Assembly (NCBI RefSeq): GCF_008704555.1
Contig: NZ_CP023702.1
Location: 2,294,001-2,358,000 of the forward strand
Origin: Streptomyces nitrosporeus
Lineage (GTDB): Bacteria > Actinomycetota > Actinomycetes > Streptomycetales > Streptomycetaceae
Length of the DNA stretch: 64,000 nt
Direction of reading: 5' to 3'
Part shown: piece by piece, positions 58,279-64,000 of the stretch
Numbering within the stretch: the stretch's first letter is position 1
Layout of the letters: each line of letters begins with the position of its first letter
Program-made: the position numbers and the translations under genes
The notes under the pieces: model-generated
Databases searched by the model: none
What the model was told of the DNA's origin: nothing
The model's input: the letters and a program-made list of their open reading frames with translations, nothing else

Positions 58279-59268
58279 ATGACATGGAACGAGTGGGAAG
58301 AGATCAAGTCGGCTGTTCAGCAAGGGCAGTCGCCCGGCATGCGGTTGAACGGACTTCCGGGCGAGGGGGGTTCGGGCCCGGGGCCGGGTCCGTCCTTCGC
58401 TTCCGCGCCGGAGCGGAAGAAGGCCGCCGCCGACGCCATAGACGATCACTTACTCACCGACACCCTCGCCGCACGCAGGTGGGCCGAGCAGGGGGCCGAC
58501 GCGGTGGCCGGCGCGTTGCGGGGTGTGGACGGGGAGGGCTGGGACACGGCGCGTGCGCTGGTGGAGGCCGCCGAGGTCCTGGGCCAATCGGTCAGCGGGC
58601 TCTGCCAGGAGCTGGCTACGCAGAGCGCCGCACTCCGCAGCGCCGGTGCGCTGTTCCACCTCAACGACCTCGACGCGGGCAGGGCGATCGGCGCTGTCGC
58701 CGATCGTCTCCGAGGTCCCGACGGTGACGGTGGCGCCGGCCCGGACGACGGTGGCGGCGGAGGCGGGTCCGACGGTATCGCAGGGGGCTCTGGAGGTCTC
58801 GGCATCAGGGCCGGGGCCGTCGGCGGGCTCGGGGGCCCGGCCGGGGCGGTGGGCGGGATCGCCGGTGCAGTCGGCGGCGGTGCCTCGGGCGGACTCGGGG
58901 GTGGAGCGGTAACGGGGGGATCCGAAGGGCTCGGGGCCGTGGCCGGGGGCGTCACCGGTGCGGGGGGAGCGGGGGGTTCGGCGGGCGGGGGCCTCGCCGA
59001 GGCGGTCGGCGGAGCGGGAGGCGGTATCGCGGGGGCGGGTGGCGGAATCGGCGGGGCGGGCGCGGGAGCCGGAGCCGGCATCGGCGGAGCAGGCGCGGGG
59101 GGCCCGGAGGGCGCCGTGGCGGGGATCGGGGCGGGCGCCGGAGGAGGCGTGGCCGGGGGCGTGGCCGGAGCCGGGGGCGGGGCGGGTGGCGGCGACGGCG
59201 GTGGTACTGCCGGCGGCAGCGACAGTGGTCCCGGGGGCGGTTCCGTCTCCGGTCTCGACGGGCTCTGA
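58279..59268 (+). CDS. helical protein with a Gly-rich C-terminal half, unknown
   Basis: A 329-aa protein. Residues 1-45 begin TWNEWEEIKSAVQQG, an entry I associate with Streptomyces proteins paired with WXG100-like partners. Residues ~45-140 are amphipathic helix (LLTDTLAARRWAEQGADAVA, ALVEAAEVLGQSVSGLCQEL). From ~145 on, over 180 residues are almost only Gly, Ala, Ser and Val in GG(V/I/A)xG repeats. No signal peptide. It begins a same-strand cassette of four genes (58279, 59289, 59829, 60067). Composition suggests a cell-surface or type VII-like substrate, but this is inference. The antisense Pro-rich frame is a shadow. Confidence 0.65.
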   Translation: MTWNEWEEIKSAVQQGQSPGMRLNGLPGEGGSGPGPGPSFASAPERKKAAADAIDDHLLTDTLAARRWAEQGADAVAGALRGVDGEGWDTARALVEAAEVLGQSVSGLCQELATQSAALRSAGALFHLNDLDAGRAIGAVADRLRGPDGDGGAGPDDGGGGGGSDGIAGGSGGLGIRAGAVGGLGGPAGAVGGIAGAVGGGASGGLGGGAVTGGSEGLGAVAGGVTGAGGAGGSAGGGLAEAVGGAGGGIAGAGGGIGGAGAGAGAGIGGAGAGGPEGAVAGIGAGAGGGVAGGVAGAGGGAGGGDGGGTAGGSDSGPGGGSVSGLDGL

Positions 59269-59288
59269 CCAGGAGGAGGGGGCACATC

Positions 59289-59825
59289 ATGCCGAGTTAC
59301 CACGAGGTCATGTCGACGGACCTGTCGGCCCTGGTCACCGCCGCTGACGCATGGGACGCGCTGGCGGGCGGACTGTCGGCCACCCAGGACACCTACCGGA
59401 GCGAGGTGTACGACATCACTCTCGGTCCGGCCTGGGTCGGCGAGAGCGCGGACGCGGCCCGCAGGCTTTTCGGTGCGACCCTCCAGGAGTACGCGACGTT
59501 CTGCGCCCAGGCCGAGGGCGTGGCCGTCCTGCTCAGGGACGCACATGCCCAGCTGGTCCCGTTGCGCAGTGCGGTGGAGGCGGCGGCGAGAGAGGCGGTC
59601 GCCGCCGGAATGGCCGTCTCCGGCCAGGGGCGCTGCCGCCTGGACTTCGGCCGGCTGCCGGAGGCCCAGCGCACCGCCGCTCTCCACGACCCGGGGCTGC
59701 CCGCGGTCGAACAGTCCTGGACCGATCACATCGCCAGGGCGGTCGAGGCGGTCACCACGGCCGACACCGCGTTCGCCGCCGCGGTGAAGGGGGCGACGGC
59801 CACAGCCGGGCCGGCCGGGACCTGA
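59289..59825 (+). CDS. WXG100-like helical protein
   Basis: A 178-aa, nearly all-helical protein. ADAWDALAGGLSA and a W-x-G turn in LGPAWVGESADAARRLF, framed by two ~40-residue helices, resemble WXG100/ESX or polymorphic-toxin N-terminal modules. The C-terminal part (EQSWTDHIARAVEAVTTADT) is another helix pair. GGAGGAGG lies about 10 nt before the ATG, 20 bp after the preceding gene. Similarity is by pattern, not alignment. Confidence 0.7.
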   Translation: MPSYHEVMSTDLSALVTAADAWDALAGGLSATQDTYRSEVYDITLGPAWVGESADAARRLFGATLQEYATFCAQAEGVAVLLRDAHAQLVPLRSAVEAAAREAVAAGMAVSGQGRCRLDFGRLPEAQRTAALHDPGLPAVEQSWTDHIARAVEAVTTADTAFAAAVKGATATAGPAGT

Positions 59826-59828
59826 GGC

Positions 59829-60059
59829 GTGACCGTCGCTCTGCCCTGGGGCAGCGGCATGAGCATTCCGGACGGCCGGACGGCCCGCCTCCACACCACG
59901 GGCATCGCCCAGGAATTCGACATGGCGGGCAGCAGTTCCGTCAAGCACTACGATCCGGGCTCGTCCGCCCCGAACCAGGATCCTCTGCCCGCGCCGGATG
60001 AGCCGGGGCGCGAGGGTGACCGCACGGACCCTGGCCGTGAGCAGCAGGAAGCGCGATAG
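59829..60059 (+). CDS. small hypothetical protein
   Basis: A 76-aa hydrophilic protein (start GTG 59829) with normal third-position GC and a polar C-terminus (DEPGREGDRTDPGREQQEAR). It starts 3 bp after the stop of the WxG gene and ends 7 bp before the next start, which supports reality by operon packing. No domain recognised. Confidence 0.6.
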   Translation: MTVALPWGSGMSIPDGRTARLHTTGIAQEFDMAGSSSVKHYDPGSSAPNQDPLPAPDEPGREGDRTDPGREQQEAR

Positions 60060-60066
60060 AGGACCA

Positions 60067-60690
60067 TTGAACAGCTCCAGCAAGATCGCTTCCGGCGAGC
60101 GGACCGTGCGCAGTCGGCGCATGCCGGTCGCCGTCGTGTCGGCACTCCTCGCCTGCGTGGCCGCCGCGATCGGTGTGGTTTCCTGCGTCGCCGACGACGT
60201 GTCGTCGGACCTGTCGGACCAGGAGATGACCTGCTGCTGGGAGGACGGCGCCACCCCTGCCTGGATGAGCGGCCAGCTCGGTATCCGTATTCCGGAGGCG
60301 GCCTCGGACCGTCGTGCGGGGTACAAGACCGGGCAGCGCTACGACACCGGTCTGCTGTCCTTCGTCCTCCCCAGCGAGGAGGCGGAGACATACACCGGCC
60401 GGCTCATCGCGGTCGGTACGGAGATGATCGGGAACTCCCATCCCAAGGAGAAGGACTACCGCCCTGCGGCCGCCTTCGGCCACCTCGGACTGCCCGAACC
60501 GGAGACGTTCGTCCAGGGCCCGCGGAAGTCCAGTCTGTGCCCGGACGGCCTGGCGACGCCGGAAGGCAGGTACCTCCAGCGCTGCGTCGATCTTTTCACC
60601 CACGAGTTCACGCCCGGCACCACGCGGATCTATGTCCGGTCGACCATCGAACCGTCTGTGACGCCTCCGCCTGTGGGCAAGGCTCCGTAG
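60067..60690 (+). CDS. putative lipoprotein
   Basis: A 207-aa protein. The n-region MNSSSKIASGERTVRSRR is followed by a hydrophobic stretch (VAVVSALLACVAAAIGVVSC) ending in a V-V-S-C lipobox-like Cys near residue 40, then a soluble domain with a CC pair (MTCCWEDG) and Cys near SSLCPDG and LQRCVDL that could form disulfides. TTG 60067 has GAGGACC upstream; an internal ATG at 60121 would shorten the n-region. Last gene of the Gly-rich/WxG cassette. Function unknown. Confidence 0.7.
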   Translation: MNSSSKIASGERTVRSRRMPVAVVSALLACVAAAIGVVSCVADDVSSDLSDQEMTCCWEDGATPAWMSGQLGIRIPEAASDRRAGYKTGQRYDTGLLSFVLPSEEAETYTGRLIAVGTEMIGNSHPKEKDYRPAAAFGHLGLPEPETFVQGPRKSSLCPDGLATPEGRYLQRCVDLFTHEFTPGTTRIYVRSTIEPSVTPPPVGKAP

Positions 60691-60778
60691 GGGCCCACGG
60701 CCCGCCAGCCCCGCATCTGGGTTCCCTGGATGCGTTCGGGGCGAGTAGCGGGCGGCGGAGGGTGCGGGCGTGGCGGAG

Positions 60779-60804
60779 CCCGGGAGTCGTATCCAGCTCC
60801 CGGG
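60779..60804. terminator. hairpin between the lipoprotein gene and the tRNA-like elements
   Basis: CCCGGGAG and CTCCCGGG, exact 8-bp arms around TCGTATCCAG. It can end the plus-strand cassette and/or the minus-strand tRNA-like transcript. Confidence 0.65.
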
Positions 60805-60847
60805 CCCCTGGGGATGCCACCCAATTGCGCTCGCCGGCGCCGTTTAA

Positions 60848-60955
60848 GAGTGCGGATCAGTCGTCATACCGTCGCGTTCTGCCTTTGAACTACCGTGGCA
60901 GGAAAGAGCCACAGGCCGGATTCGAACCAGCATTCAACGGTGTTCGTCCGCACCC
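60848..60955 (-). ncRNA. permuted tRNA-like element 2
   Basis: Order on the minus strand: outer helix GGGTGCGGA (60955-60947), 3' anticodon-stem strand ACCGTTG (60941-60935), AAT, T-arm GCTGG-TTCGAAT-CCGGC (60931-60915), 3' acceptor CTGTGGC (60914-60908), linker TCTTTCCT, 5' acceptor GCCACGG (60899-60893), T8-A9, D-arm GTTC-AAAGGCA-GAAC (60890-60876), G, 5' anticodon strand CGACGGT (60874-60868), ATGACGACTGA, outer helix TCCGCACTC (60856-60848). The acceptor pairs 7/7 with one G-U. The anticodon stem pairs 7/7 with one G-U, the outer helix 9/9 with one G-U. T33, A14, GG18-19 and the T-loop consensus are all present. No CCA is encoded. Confidence 0.7.
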
Positions 60956-60980
60956 GGTCGATCCGGCAGTCGGTGGCGAT

Positions 60981-61115
60981 GCTGAATCTGGAGCGAGAGT
61001 CTGAGTGTGATCACGGCTGCCTCTGTCCATGTTGGGCCACCCCGGCGTGTGGTGCCGGGGGGAGGACTCGAACCTCCACCTTGACCGTGTCTTCAGGCTG
61101 AACGTCAGTTTCAGC
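60981..61115 (-). ncRNA. permuted tRNA-like element 1
   Basis: Order on the minus strand: outer helix GCTGAAACTG (61115-61106), a short leader ending CCTGAAGA, 3' anticodon-stem strand CACGGT (61089-61084), CAAGGT, T-arm GGAGG-TTCGAGT-CCTCC (61077-61061), 3' acceptor CCCCGGC (61060-61054), A + CCA (61053-61050), CAC, 5' acceptor GCCGGGG (61046-61040), TG, D-arm GCC...GGC with A14 and GG (61037-61019), A26, 5' anticodon strand GCCGTG (61017-61012), ATCACAC, then outer helix CAGATTCAGC (60990-60981). The acceptor pairs 7/7 Watson-Crick; the anticodon stem 6/6 (one G-U); the outer helix 9/10. The D-arm is class II-like (3 bp). The encoded ACCA is placed correctly after the 3' acceptor. Confidence 0.72.
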
Positions 61116-61135
61116 TTGCGCTCGTCACGCGGGCC

Positions 61136-61153
61136 GGACCTCAATTCCGGTCC
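61136..61153 (-). other. small hairpin upstream of tRNA-like element 1
   Basis: GGACC-TCAATTCC-GGTCC, 5-bp arms, about 20 bp upstream of the element's outer helix on the minus strand. Role unknown; possibly part of its leader. Confidence 0.4.
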
Positions 61154-61169
61154 GCGTCAGGTCGCGCGA

Positions 61170-61192
61170 CCCCCACGTGATTGACGTGGGGG
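61170..61192 (-). terminator. hairpin downstream of the 61216 gene
   Basis: CCCCCACGT (61170-61178) and ACGTGGGGG (61184-61192), exact 9-bp arms with a 5-nt loop, 24 bp after the stop of the gene at 61216. Confidence 0.8.
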
Positions 61193-61215
61193 CGTCTGTG
61201 GGGCTGCCTGCGGCG

Positions 61216-61950
61216 TCAGCGGCCGAACAGGTAGCCGAACACCGCCTCGCCGACCCGCTGGTCGGTCACCTCGGTGCCGTTGGCCTCCTCGCGGGCGAAC
61301 TTCACCGCGTTCTGGAGCTTGACGACCCGCTCCAGCAGTTCGTTCACCCGTCGCGCCGGCAGCGCTCCGGAGAACTTCACGGTGGTCCAGTACCCGATGG
61401 GCACGTCCTCGTAGTACACGTCGACCTGGGCCGGGTGCTTGTCGGTCGCCTCGGCCTTGACGTGGTTGCGCGGGACCTTCTTCGTACGGATGGTCCGCAC
61501 CGGGTCGGTCTTCCACCAGTCCGTGGACGGGTCGTGCGACCAGGACTCCGCGGCGTCGAGCGTCGGGAGCTTCTTGACGAAGGTGTGCAGATCGGTGAGC
61601 TGCTTCTCCAGGAACAGGAGGTAGCTGACGGGGACTTCGGCGACGACCGTCCGTCCGTCGACGACGACGTCGGCGCGGGCCGAGCAGTTGGCCCAGTCCT
61701 TGGTCGCGGTCACGTCGAACAGCCGGGTCAGCGACGCGGCCATCTCCCGCAGCACGTCCTCGCCCTGCACCTGGACCCGCGCCGACTCGGGCGGCAGCTG
61801 CTCGCCCTCCTCGTCCTTCGGCTGGTACGTGCGCGAGATCCCGGCCAGCAGTGCCGGCTTCTGGACCTGGTGGTGGGCCGCGGTGATGTCCTGGAGCGCC
61901 TTGCTCTTGACACCCTTCTCCACGGCGATGATCTGGTTGAGCTTCGCCAC
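61216..61950 (-). CDS. conserved hypothetical protein
   Basis: A 244-aa soluble protein. I recognise it only as a widespread conserved actinobacterial/phage hypothetical (DUF7873-like), function unknown. N-terminal helices (KLNQIIAVEKGVKSKALQDI) precede a mixed alpha/beta region (VVVDGRTVVAEVPVSYLLFL, LTDLHTFVKKLPTLD), and the C-terminus carries VDVYYEDVPIGYWTTVKFSG. No signal peptide or membrane helix. GTG 61950 has GGGGGCGAA upstream; the frame is open to 61974. Followed by a hairpin that separates it from the tRNA-like elements. Confidence 0.75.
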   Translation of the reverse strand: MAKLNQIIAVEKGVKSKALQDITAAHHQVQKPALLAGISRTYQPKDEEGEQLPPESARVQVQGEDVLREMAASLTRLFDVTATKDWANCSARADVVVDGRTVVAEVPVSYLLFLEKQLTDLHTFVKKLPTLDAAESWSHDPSTDWWKTDPVRTIRTKKVPRNHVKAEATDKHPAQVDVYYEDVPIGYWTTVKFSGALPARRVNELLERVVKLQNAVKFAREEANGTEVTDQRVGEAVFGYLFGR

Positions 61951-62056
61951 TTCGCCCCCTTCGAATGGCGCCAACCTATCTCAGGGAACCCCGTTCTTTC
62001 ATACGGGTTTTCGACCGCGGCGGGTGAACCGTGGCAGGCGGGGGCGGTACCGGCCC

Positions 62057-62614
62057 CTACTCCTCCGGCTGGTCCGCCTCGCGCTCCGGGTACGTCACCC
62101 GGCCGCGCCCGTCGACCTGTGGTGCCGCGCCCCACGCGCCCAGTTCGTGGACGCGCGGCTCGCCGGTCGCCATGATGTGCCGGACCGTCCAGCCGCGTGC
62201 GGTGAGCGTGTTGGCGATCAGCAGGCGGTGGCAGCGCCACGGCATCGGCTCGCCGCACATGACGGCGACGCGGTCGCGGTCCGCGAGGGAGGTCAGACGG
62301 GTGATGCCGCGCTCGTAGTCGGGGAGCAGGGTGTAGTCGGCGTAGTTCTTGAAGCTCGCGTTGCGCCATCCCGCGTTGGTCTCCGGGTCCACGTCCTGTT
62401 TACGCCGGCGCCCGCCCAGCTCCTCGAAGTACACGTAGTCGATCTCGGCCGTCTCCAGCCAGTCGCGCATGGTCCCGGCGGAGAACTGCGGACTCCGGCG
62501 TGATCCCGGGTGGGCCCGGACATCGGCCAGTGTGTCGATGCCCTGGGCGTCGAGGCGGCCGATGAAATCCTCCTCCGGGCACGTCCAGTGCCCGACCGTC
62601 CAGATCTCGCGCAT
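62057..62614 (-). CDS. DUF488 family protein
   Basis: A 185-aa DUF488 protein: TVGHWTCPEEDFIGRL at the start, LADVRAHPGSRRSPQF (the conserved D-V-R-x-x-P-x-S motif), VYFEELGGRRRKQ and the C-terminal VAVMCGEPMPWRCHRLLIA with C...CHR, the family signature. Function unknown; the DUF488 fold is sometimes linked to nucleic-acid or stress functions. ATG 62614 with GAGGGACGGG upstream. Confidence 0.88.
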   Translation of the reverse strand: MREIWTVGHWTCPEEDFIGRLDAQGIDTLADVRAHPGSRRSPQFSAGTMRDWLETAEIDYVYFEELGGRRRKQDVDPETNAGWRNASFKNYADYTLLPDYERGITRLTSLADRDRVAVMCGEPMPWRCHRLLIANTLTARGWTVRHIMATGEPRVHELGAWGAAPQVDGRGRVTYPEREADQPEE

Positions 62615-62788
62615 CCCGTCCCTCCCGTGCCCGTGTGACGGGGACACCGGCATGCCGTGGGCCGTACGTGACGTGCCACCCGGCTCACCCGGCCATGATG
62701 CACCGGAGGCGCCCGACGAGGTGCGAAGGGCGCGGCTCACGCGAGACTGGAAGGGGAAAGAACATCCCTCCGAGGGAAGGACGAAGCG

Positions 62789-62998
62789 TTGACCAGCACT
62801 TTTTCGGTCGGGGACCACGTCCGCTGGAACTCCGAGGCGGGCCATGTCCAGGGCAGGATCACCAAGGTCCACACCGAGGACGTCGAGTTCAAGGGCCGCA
62901 CCCGGCACTGCAGCCCACAGGCGCCGCAGTACGAGATCGAGAGCGACAGGACCGGCCACGTGGCCATGCACAAGGGGGACGCCCTCACCAAGGCATGA
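62789..62998 (+). CDS. DUF2945/HVA1 small tudor-like protein
   Basis: A 69-aa single-domain protein of the DUF2945 family: FSVGDHVRWNSEAGHVQGRI, then YEIESDRTGHVAMHKGDAL, a small SH3/tudor-like beta barrel. Function unknown. TTG 62789 with GGAAGGACGAAG upstream; too short for confident start choice otherwise. Confidence 0.8.
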   Translation: MTSTFSVGDHVRWNSEAGHVQGRITKVHTEDVEFKGRTRHCSPQAPQYEIESDRTGHVAMHKGDALTKA

Positions 62999-63251
62999 CC
63001 CGCCCGCACCGCCCCCGGGCCCGCTGCCCCGCCCGCGCGGGTACGGCCCGCCACCGCCGCACGGATCCCGCCCGGAGCCGCTCGGCCCGTGGGCCCCGGC
63101 GGACACCGGTACGTCCCAGGGCCGCCCTCCCTGGGACACGCGGAACGTCTGAACGTCTGACTGCGGGATCACCCTGGTCATGGCCCGGCCTGTTCGGCTT
63201 CGCTCCGGGCTCTTCTACCGGGCTGCCCCGCCGTGTGACGTCCTACCCGCG

Positions 63252-63989
63252 TCAGGCGCAGGCGCCGAGGTCTTCCCAGACGCCCCACTGGCCGGTGGTG
63301 CCGGGCTCCGAGCCCTGCGCCCACCACTTGGCGCGCCAGTTGTGGTTGTTCCAGCTCACGGTGTCGCCGCCGTTGTAGATGGCGCCGGAGGTCCACGGGG
63401 TCGCGGTGCAGTCGCCGGGGGTCTCGCCGCCGCCACCGTCACCGCCGCCGTCGCCACCGCCGTCACCGCCGCCGCTGCCGATCTGGACGTCGATGCAGGC
63501 GTAGAAGGCGTTGGCGGTGTCGGCGATGTTCCAGACCGCGAGGACCTTCTGACGGCCGCTCAGGCCACCGAAGTTCACCTGGTGGGTGACGGTCGCGCCG
63601 GGCTGGGCACCGTTGTCGTTGAACTGGGCGATGTTCTGGCCACCGACGTAGTACTGCCAGGTGCTGGTGGCGTGACGCGCCGTCAGCTTCCAGGTGAAGG
63701 TGGTGGAACTGCCGACCTGGGTGGCCTTCCAGTTCTTGCCGTCGTTGTCGAGTTCGGCGAACTGCGCGTTGCCTCCGCTACAGCTCTTCAGCCCCTTGGG
63801 GCCCTCCACGCTCTGCGGTTCGTACTTGATCTGACCGCAGTCGACCGTGCCGGCGGCGCACTGCGCCTGGCGGCTCGGGGGCGAGGAGACGTAGCCGTGC
63901 GCGCTGGCGGTGGCAGCAGGCAGGGTCACCGCGATGAGGGGAGCGATCCCCACACCGATCACGGCGGCCAGCTTCCTTTTTGCGTGCAT
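63252..63989 (-). CDS. chitin-active AA10 lytic polysaccharide monooxygenase with CBM5/12
   Basis: Secreted copper LPMO (245 aa) that oxidatively cleaves crystalline chitin and boosts GH18 chitinases such as the one at 24781. The signal peptide ends VTLPAATASA|HGYV, so mature His1 of the copper His-brace is exposed; the second His is in LTARHATSTW. Catalytic domain to ~residue 178, then a (GGGDGGG) linker, then a C-terminal Trp-rich CBM5/12 (TPWTSGAIYNGGDTVSWNNH, then WRAKWWAQG). ATG 63989 with AAGGAG 5 nt upstream at the window edge, so the promoter is outside. Confidence 0.93.
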   Translation of the reverse strand: MHAKRKLAAVIGVGIAPLIAVTLPAATASAHGYVSSPPSRQAQCAAGTVDCGQIKYEPQSVEGPKGLKSCSGGNAQFAELDNDGKNWKATQVGSSTTFTWKLTARHATSTWQYYVGGQNIAQFNDNGAQPGATVTHQVNFGGLSGRQKVLAVWNIADTANAFYACIDVQIGSGGGDGGGDGGGDGGGGETPGDCTATPWTSGAIYNGGDTVSWNNHNWRAKWWAQGSEPGTTGQWGVWEDLGACA

Positions 63990-64000
63990 GTCAACTCCTT

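Larger units (their letters stand above)
60691..61215. other. 525-bp gene-free region with tRNA-like elements
   Basis: Flanked by the convergent ends of the lipoprotein gene and the gene at 61216. It contains a hairpin at 60779-60804, two permuted tRNA-like elements on the minus strand (60848-60955 and 60981-61115), a GGACC...GGTCC hairpin at 61136-61153, and a strong hairpin at 61170-61192. No ORF in it has coding character. Confidence 0.7.

Noticed and set aside
58446..60326. 626-codon Pro-rich minus-strand frame
   Set aside because: It is the complement of the Gly-rich gene and its neighbours (GGx codons read as Pro); it has no RBS, and the plus-strand cassette has ribosome sites and operon spacing.
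55484..61077. An integrated element bounded by tRNA-Arg and a duplicated 3' end (attL/attR)
   Set aside because: No direct repeat of the tRNA-Arg 3' end was found, the T-arm match at 60915-60931 is inverted and covers only the loop, and no integrase, excisionase or transfer gene is present.
60848..61115. Reading the tRNA-like sequences as ordinary tandem tRNA genes or simple tRNA remnants
   Set aside because: In normal order the acceptor and anticodon strands do not pair and the distances (about 139 nt from one 5' end to the next 3' end) are too long. In permuted order all helices pair in both elements.

Overview
The window is a high-GC chromosomal segment of a Streptomyces (or very close relative). 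This follows from the GC-rich third codon positions, the scy-filP polar-growth pair, the actinobacterial NucS, the chiS-chiR-chiC chitinase locus, the atpIBEFHAGDC operon flanked by prfA/prmC, rho, thr and lysA genes, and leaderless TANNNT-N6-8-start promoters. Gene order agrees with my memory of the S. coelicolor SCO535x-SCO540x core region, read in reverse; that comparison is recall, not a search.

Layout. 0.45-3.3 kb: methylmalonyl/acyl-CoA genes (meaB, a thiolase, methylmalonyl-CoA epimerase). 3.5-8.5 kb: scy and filP, two coiled-coil proteins of hyphal tip growth. 8.7-12.7 kb: two tandem paralogous ABC ATPase/permease pairs. 12.7-22.5 kb: a zinc-ribbon-like protein, an LLM flavin oxidoreductase, an SCO5389-like protein, nucS, a P-loop membrane protein, a STAS protein, 3-hydroxybutyryl-CoA dehydrogenase, a TetR regulator, a PduO-type cobalamin adenosyltransferase and a membrane protein. 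22.7-26.7 kb: chiS-chiR-chiC with the direct-repeat promoter typical of chitinase genes. 27-35.3 kb: the ATP synthase operon on the minus strand, followed downstream by a DUF2550 gene. 35.6-45.5 kb: a WecA/MraY-like transferase, glyA, an LMW-PTP-like protein lacking its catalytic Cys, a Sua5/YrdC protein, prmC, prfA, rpmE, an LCP protein and a secreted trypsin with FG-GAP repeats. 45.8-54.6 kb: rho, thrB, thrC, hom, lysA and the ArgS-like nrtL. 54.7-64 kb: a single-domain response regulator, tRNA-Arg(CCG), then accessory DNA: a RHH/PIN toxin-antitoxin pair, a discoidin-like repeat protein, a four-gene cassette with a Gly-rich protein and a WxG helical protein, uncharacterised conserved genes, and a chitin-active LPMO at the right edge.

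Most unusual feature: the 525-bp gene-free stretch at 60.69-61.22 kb. On the minus strand it holds two tandem tRNA-like elements whose halves are circularly permuted. In each, the T-arm and 3' acceptor strand come first, then a 7-8 nt linker, then the 5' acceptor strand and D-arm. The acceptor strands pair 7/7 in both. The anticodon-stem strands pair 6 and 7 bp, and a further outer helix (9/10 and 9/9) joins the 5' leader to the 3' tail of each element. This looks like a pair of permuted tRNA genes, a class I know from archaea and algae but not as an established feature of Streptomyces.

No insertion sequence, prophage structural gene, integrase or CRISPR array is visible.
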